Of a stretch of DNA of 8,484 nt, positions 5,970-8,484 are shown in pieces. Source of the stretch: Fulvivirga aurantia (lineage in GTDB: Bacteria; Bacteroidota; Bacteroidia; Cytophagales; Cyclobacteriaceae). Where the stretch lies: contig NZ_SMMD01000794.1 of assembly GCF_009711475.1 (NCBI RefSeq), forward strand, positions 1-8,484, read 5' to 3'. Under the pieces are notes generated by a model. It had not been told where the DNA came from, made no database searches, and saw nothing but the letters and a program-made list of their open reading frames with translations. A program made the position numbers and the translations under genes. Each line of letters opens with the position of its first letter. Position 1 is the first letter of the stretch.

Positions 5970-8484
5970 CTATTTGATCATTAGACGCTTTATGAAGGTC
6001 GCATTGTCCATGTTTACTTTTAGGAGATATATGCCAGAAGGAATGTATTCTGTACTCATTTTTATCTCCTGAAAAGAGGAAGGCTCAAATTCAAATGATT
6101 TTGATTGTATAACTTTTCCATCCGGGCTAATGATACTTGTTTTTACCACGCCCTGTGAGCCGACTTTCAATTGTACCCGAAATGTCTCTTCATCAACCGG
6201 GTTAGGATGAATATTGATTTCTGCTATTTCAAAGTTTACAGAGATAATAGGGCTATGGTTAATATCTCCATCAAAATCTACTTGTTGTAATCTGTAATAG
6301 CTCGTGCCAAAGATTGGGTTTATATCTGTATAGTCATAGTTAATTAATTTCTGACTATCACCTTTTCCGGCTATGGCAGCTATTGTTTCGAAGTTGACAC
6401 CATCGACAGAACGTTGTATATCAAATCGCTCGTTATTTACTTCAGAGGCCGTAGACCAATTAAGGGAGACCACTTCATCTTTAACAAACCCCTCGAAGTT
6501 TAATAATTCCACAGGAAGAGGGTTGGTGCCTGTTGTTCCAAATGTAAATGGACTAAATGAGGCAACATTAGTAACAGTAATACTCCCAGGATCTGTGGCT
6601 TGTATCGCATCTTGCCCCAAATTTTCCCACTCAGCACCATCATAATGGGCGATATTTAATGTTGAATAATCAGTTATACCACTGGCTGCTTGATCTTTCC
6701 AGTGCAGGGTGAGATCAGTTGCTGATAGTGTGCCAGTGTTGTCTAGCTCCCAATACTCAACAGAGCTTACCGCAGTCATGTCTCCATTAGGGTCTGGTGA
6801 TTTGATGCTCCCAATATCGCTATGCGCATTGTTGAAATACTGCGCAGTAAACTCAGTAGCTGCGTCACCTGTAATGTTGCTTATTTCTAAAGGAGCCCAT
6901 TTATTATTCTCTCCAATTTGAAATGTAAATGGTGTGTCACCAATTTTTCTCACAGGTCCTGCAATAAAGCTGCTGTTCGAGCCACTACCGACTGATGACC
7001 CTGCTAGAAAGGTGAATAGATTACTATTTGAAGATAATACTACACCATCTGTTAGTGTCAATGTTCCTGAAAAATCTAATGCACCACCAAGAGATACCTG
7101 TGGGTAGAGGCTACTACTATTGTTAATAACTAATGATTCATACGTAATGGCATCTCCCGTTCCGCTACCTCCCGTTGCTAGTATTTGTGGGGTGCTGCCT
7201 CTATAATGAACACTAGAATTACCACTACTGGAAAGATCTCCATAAGCAGGTGAACCTCTTTGTATATCACCTTCCAAATAGAGGTCTGCACCAGTTGACA
7301 ATGAAAGCTCAACCAGGTTATCAGCAGAAGCGGTATAAGCCAGGTTATCACTTATTGTTAAGTTAGAATTATCGACAGAAATTAAAGACCTTGGCCCTCC
7401 GGTATTATTTAAAATAAGCTCTCCACCAATCAAGAGATTAGAAAGGGTACTTATATTGATCGTGTTGTCTCCCGTACCAGCTGTAGAAAAAATACCGAAG
7501 TCATCACTGATATTTACGCTACTATTGCTGATTGTCGCTGTGACAGTGGCTGTACCTCCATTTCTATTAACTGTAAAATCGTTGCCAACATTGACGGTAC
7601 TGTTTGAGAAGGTAAGATTAAGGTTAAAGTTATTGCCTGGGTTGGTAAGCATTAGTCTGCCATCAAGATCAAGTGTACCATTACTTACCGTAAGACCTGT
7701 GTTATTTGAAGCAGCATTGAGTCTAACTTCAGCCAGGTCTTCATTAGATGTAATTGTCATCGAGTGACCTTCAATTCGTGCCAGGTCGCCAATGGTAGGG
7801 TAACTGCCAGAGGCAGGTCCGACATGACTAACCAATGACCAGTTGCTTCCGTTATTCCAGGCGCCACTTGCAATAGAGTAATAAGTTTGGCTAATGTTAT
7901 CTACACATAGCGTAAATGTTCCTCTATAGCCACTATAGTTGTTATCTACTGAAATATAGTATGTATTGCCAGGTGTGAGTGCAGAAGTCGCAATACTTAC
8001 ATTGTCATCATTATTCACATATCTTGCGCATGCTATTTCCGTAGTGCCGTTAGCTTCGAAAAGTGCCAGATTTACTCTTCTAATCGTTCCTAACGAACCA
8101 CCTCTTTGCACTTCAATAGTAGCATTGGAAGATACAGCAGTAAACTTAAACCAGCGGTTATAATTTGGTGAAGTATTCCAGCAGCTTGCCGCATTTTGGT
8201 CACCTGTTGCTCCTATGGTTGTAAATTCGCCATCTGCAGAGCACCAGTTATCCAGGTCGTTTATTTCATACGCTCCTTCGTAAAAGTCATAATCAGCAGC
8301 ATCTGTTAAACAAAGTGTAAACGTGCCTCGATACCCACTGTAGTTATTATCCACAGAGATGTAGTAGGTGTTGCCTGGTGTGAGACCCAGGGCCGTGATT
8401 GACACATCATCATCATTGTTTACATATCTATTGCATGCTACCTCTGTGGTTCCATCATTCTCCCAGATAGCTACTTGTGCTCTA
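5970..8484 (-). CDS. T9SS-secreted multidomain surface protein, N-terminus outside window
   Basis: C-terminal 837 residues of a large secreted or cell-surface protein. The frame is open from the window end (first complete codon 8483-8481) to TAG at 5972-5970; the GTG at 8405 is internal, since repeat homology continues upstream of it. Visible residues 1-62 end one module and about 68-196 form a second, resembling PPC-like beta-sandwich domains of Bacteroidota exoproteins (GNTYYISVDNNYSGYRGTFTLC in both). Then YYSIASGAWNNGSNWS (201-216) opens a stretch rich in Asn, Ser, Thr and Gly (about 217-500) that looks like a beta-solenoid. Residues 655-750 carry PLPVELLNFEGF, LNWSTASEVNN, FDIQRSVDGVNF and SYYRLQQVDFDGD, the Fn3-like stalk usual in these proteins. 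The last 83 residues are a type A T9SS sorting domain. No catalytic motif is seen, so adhesion or matrix binding is more likely than enzyme activity; this is inference. The gene lies 60 bases upstream of the SRPBCC gene on the same strand. Confidence 0.92.
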   Translation of the reverse strand, partial: RAQVAIWENDGTTEVACNRYVNNDDDVSITALGLTPGNTYYISVDNNYSGYRGTFTLCLTDAADYDFYEGAYEINDLDNWCSADGEFTTIGATGDQNAASCWNTSPNYNRWFKFTAVSSNATIEVQRGGSLGTIRRVNLALFEANGTTEIACARYVNNDDNVSIATSALTPGNTYYISVDNNYSGYRGTFTLCVDNISQTYYSIASGAWNNGSNWSLVSHVGPASGSYPTIGDLARIEGHSMTITSNEDLAEVRLNAASNNTGLTVSNGTLDLDGRLMLTNPGNNFNLNLTFSNSTVNVGNDFTVNRNGGTATVTATISNSSVNISDDFGIFSTAGTGDNTINISTLSNLLIGGELILNNTGGPRSLISVDNSNLTISDNLAYTASADNLVELSLSTGADLYLEGDIQRGSPAYGDLSSSGNSSVHYRGSTPQILATGGSGTGDAITYESLVINNSSSLYPQVSLGGALDFSGTLTLTDGVVLSSNSNLFTFLAGSSVGSGSNSSFIAGPVRKIGDTPFTFQIGENNKWAPLEISNITGDAATEFTAQYFNNAHSDIGSIKSPDPNGDMTAVSSVEYWELDNTGTLSATDLTLHWKDQAASGITDYSTLNIAHYDGAEWENLGQDAIQATDPGSITVTNVASFSPFTFGTTGTNPLPVELLNFEGFVKDEVVSLNWSTASEVNNERFDIQRSVDGVNFETIAAIAGKGDSQKLINYDYTDINPIFGTSYYRLQQVDFDGDINHSPIISVNFEIAEINIHPNPVDEETFRVQLKVGSQGVVKTSIISPDGKVIQSKSFEFEPSSFQEIKMSTEYIPSGIYLLKVNMDNATFIKRLMIK
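5973..6221 (-). other. T9SS type A C-terminal sorting domain
   Basis: Encodes the last 83 residues of the surface protein (visible 755-837). It starts with EINIHPNPVDEETFRV, whose HPNP matches the conserved PNP motif, continues through a beta strand, KTSIISPDGKVIQ (the usual 'D..GK.v' turn) and IPSGIYLLKV ('sGiYllkv'), and ends with the basic FIKRLMIK. In this family the domain directs export through the type IX secretion channel and is then cut off or used for surface attachment. Its presence predicts T9SS genes elsewhere in this genome. Confidence 0.9.
7256..7616 (-). repeat. Degenerate beta-solenoid rungs inside the surface protein
   Basis: Visible residues about 290-410 fall into successive units of 24-27 residues with a shared pattern, a short polar turn followed by alternating hydrophobic residues and Gly/Asp-Asp/Asn: FSNSTVNVGNDFTV, ISNSSVNISDDFGI, ISTLSNLLIGGELIL, VDNSNLTISDNLAY and LSTGADLYLEGDIQ. 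The likeness is at protein level only; the DNA is not obviously repetitive. The pattern fits stacked coils of a parallel beta-helix, but the fold is inferred from the pattern, not shown. Confidence 0.55.
7905..8483 (-). repeat. Two copies of a 135-residue module (offset 405 bases)
   Basis: Coding bases 8310-8483 and 7905-8078 encode matching 58-residue segments that align without gaps at an exact 135-residue (405-base) offset. The first reads GTTEVACNRYVNNDDDVSI..., the second GTTEIACARYVNNDDNVSI..., and both end in the same 25 residues from LTPGNTYY to GTFTLC. The front half of the second module (visible 68-136, with Cys at 81 and 101 and the core RWFKFTA) has its counterpart beyond the window end, so further copies upstream are likely. 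Each segment keeps two cysteines (EVAC/EIAC and TLC) that could form a disulphide after export. Confidence 0.85.

Noticed and set aside
7456..7767. 103-codon hydrophobic plus-strand open frame that looks like membrane protein
   Set aside because: Antisense to the Asn/Ser/Thr-rich part of the surface protein; the complement of such codons naturally gives Val/Leu-rich translations.
8403..8405. GTG at 8405 as the start of the surface protein
   Set aside because: The frame stays open to the window end, and the 26 residues upstream align with the second module copy, so this GTG is internal.

Overview
The window looks like chromosomal DNA from an AT-rich, gliding-type member of the Bacteroidota, most likely order Cytophagales or a close relative. 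Three things point there: a large two-domain FtsX/MacB-type permease of the kind these bacteria carry in many copies, a secreted protein ending in a type IX secretion (T9SS) type A sorting domain after a 'PLPVELL.F' / 'YYRL.Q.D.DG' region, and an SRPBCC protein with the C-terminal 'EGWTFYL.NLK...EGG.DLR' signature. Genus level cannot be read from this sequence. No RNA genes, insertion sequences, CRISPR arrays or phage genes were seen.

Layout. Bases 1-2350 (+) hold the 3' part of an ABC transporter permease gene whose first residues lie outside the window. It converges on a gene on the other strand, and the 80-base gap between the two stops holds a strong hairpin with A and T tracts that can terminate transcription from both sides (2376-2411). 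Bases 2431-5289 (-) encode a complete exported M16 zinc peptidase of 952 residues. A 125-base gap with an inverted repeat follows, then an SRPBCC/AHSA1-type protein of 164 residues (5415-5909, -). Bases 5970-8484 (-) hold the C-terminal 837 residues of a large T9SS cargo protein whose N-terminus lies beyond the window end. All three minus-strand genes point the same way (surface protein, SRPBCC, peptidase), with gaps of 60 and 125 bases, so partial co-transcription is possible but not shown.

How they work together. Three of the four products act at or beyond the inner membrane: the permease spans it, the peptidase has a Sec signal peptide and should be periplasmic or envelope-associated, and the surface protein should cross the outer membrane by T9SS. 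The SRPBCC protein has no export signal and should be cytoplasmic. Nothing in the sequence ties the four into one pathway; this reads as ordinary chromosome with unrelated neighbours.

The points most worth a second look are a 13-base imperfect inverted repeat that overlaps the start codon of the SRPBCC gene, and a duplicated module in the surface protein in which a 25-residue stretch is identical although 15 of its 25 codons differ. I found no convincing new multi-gene system.
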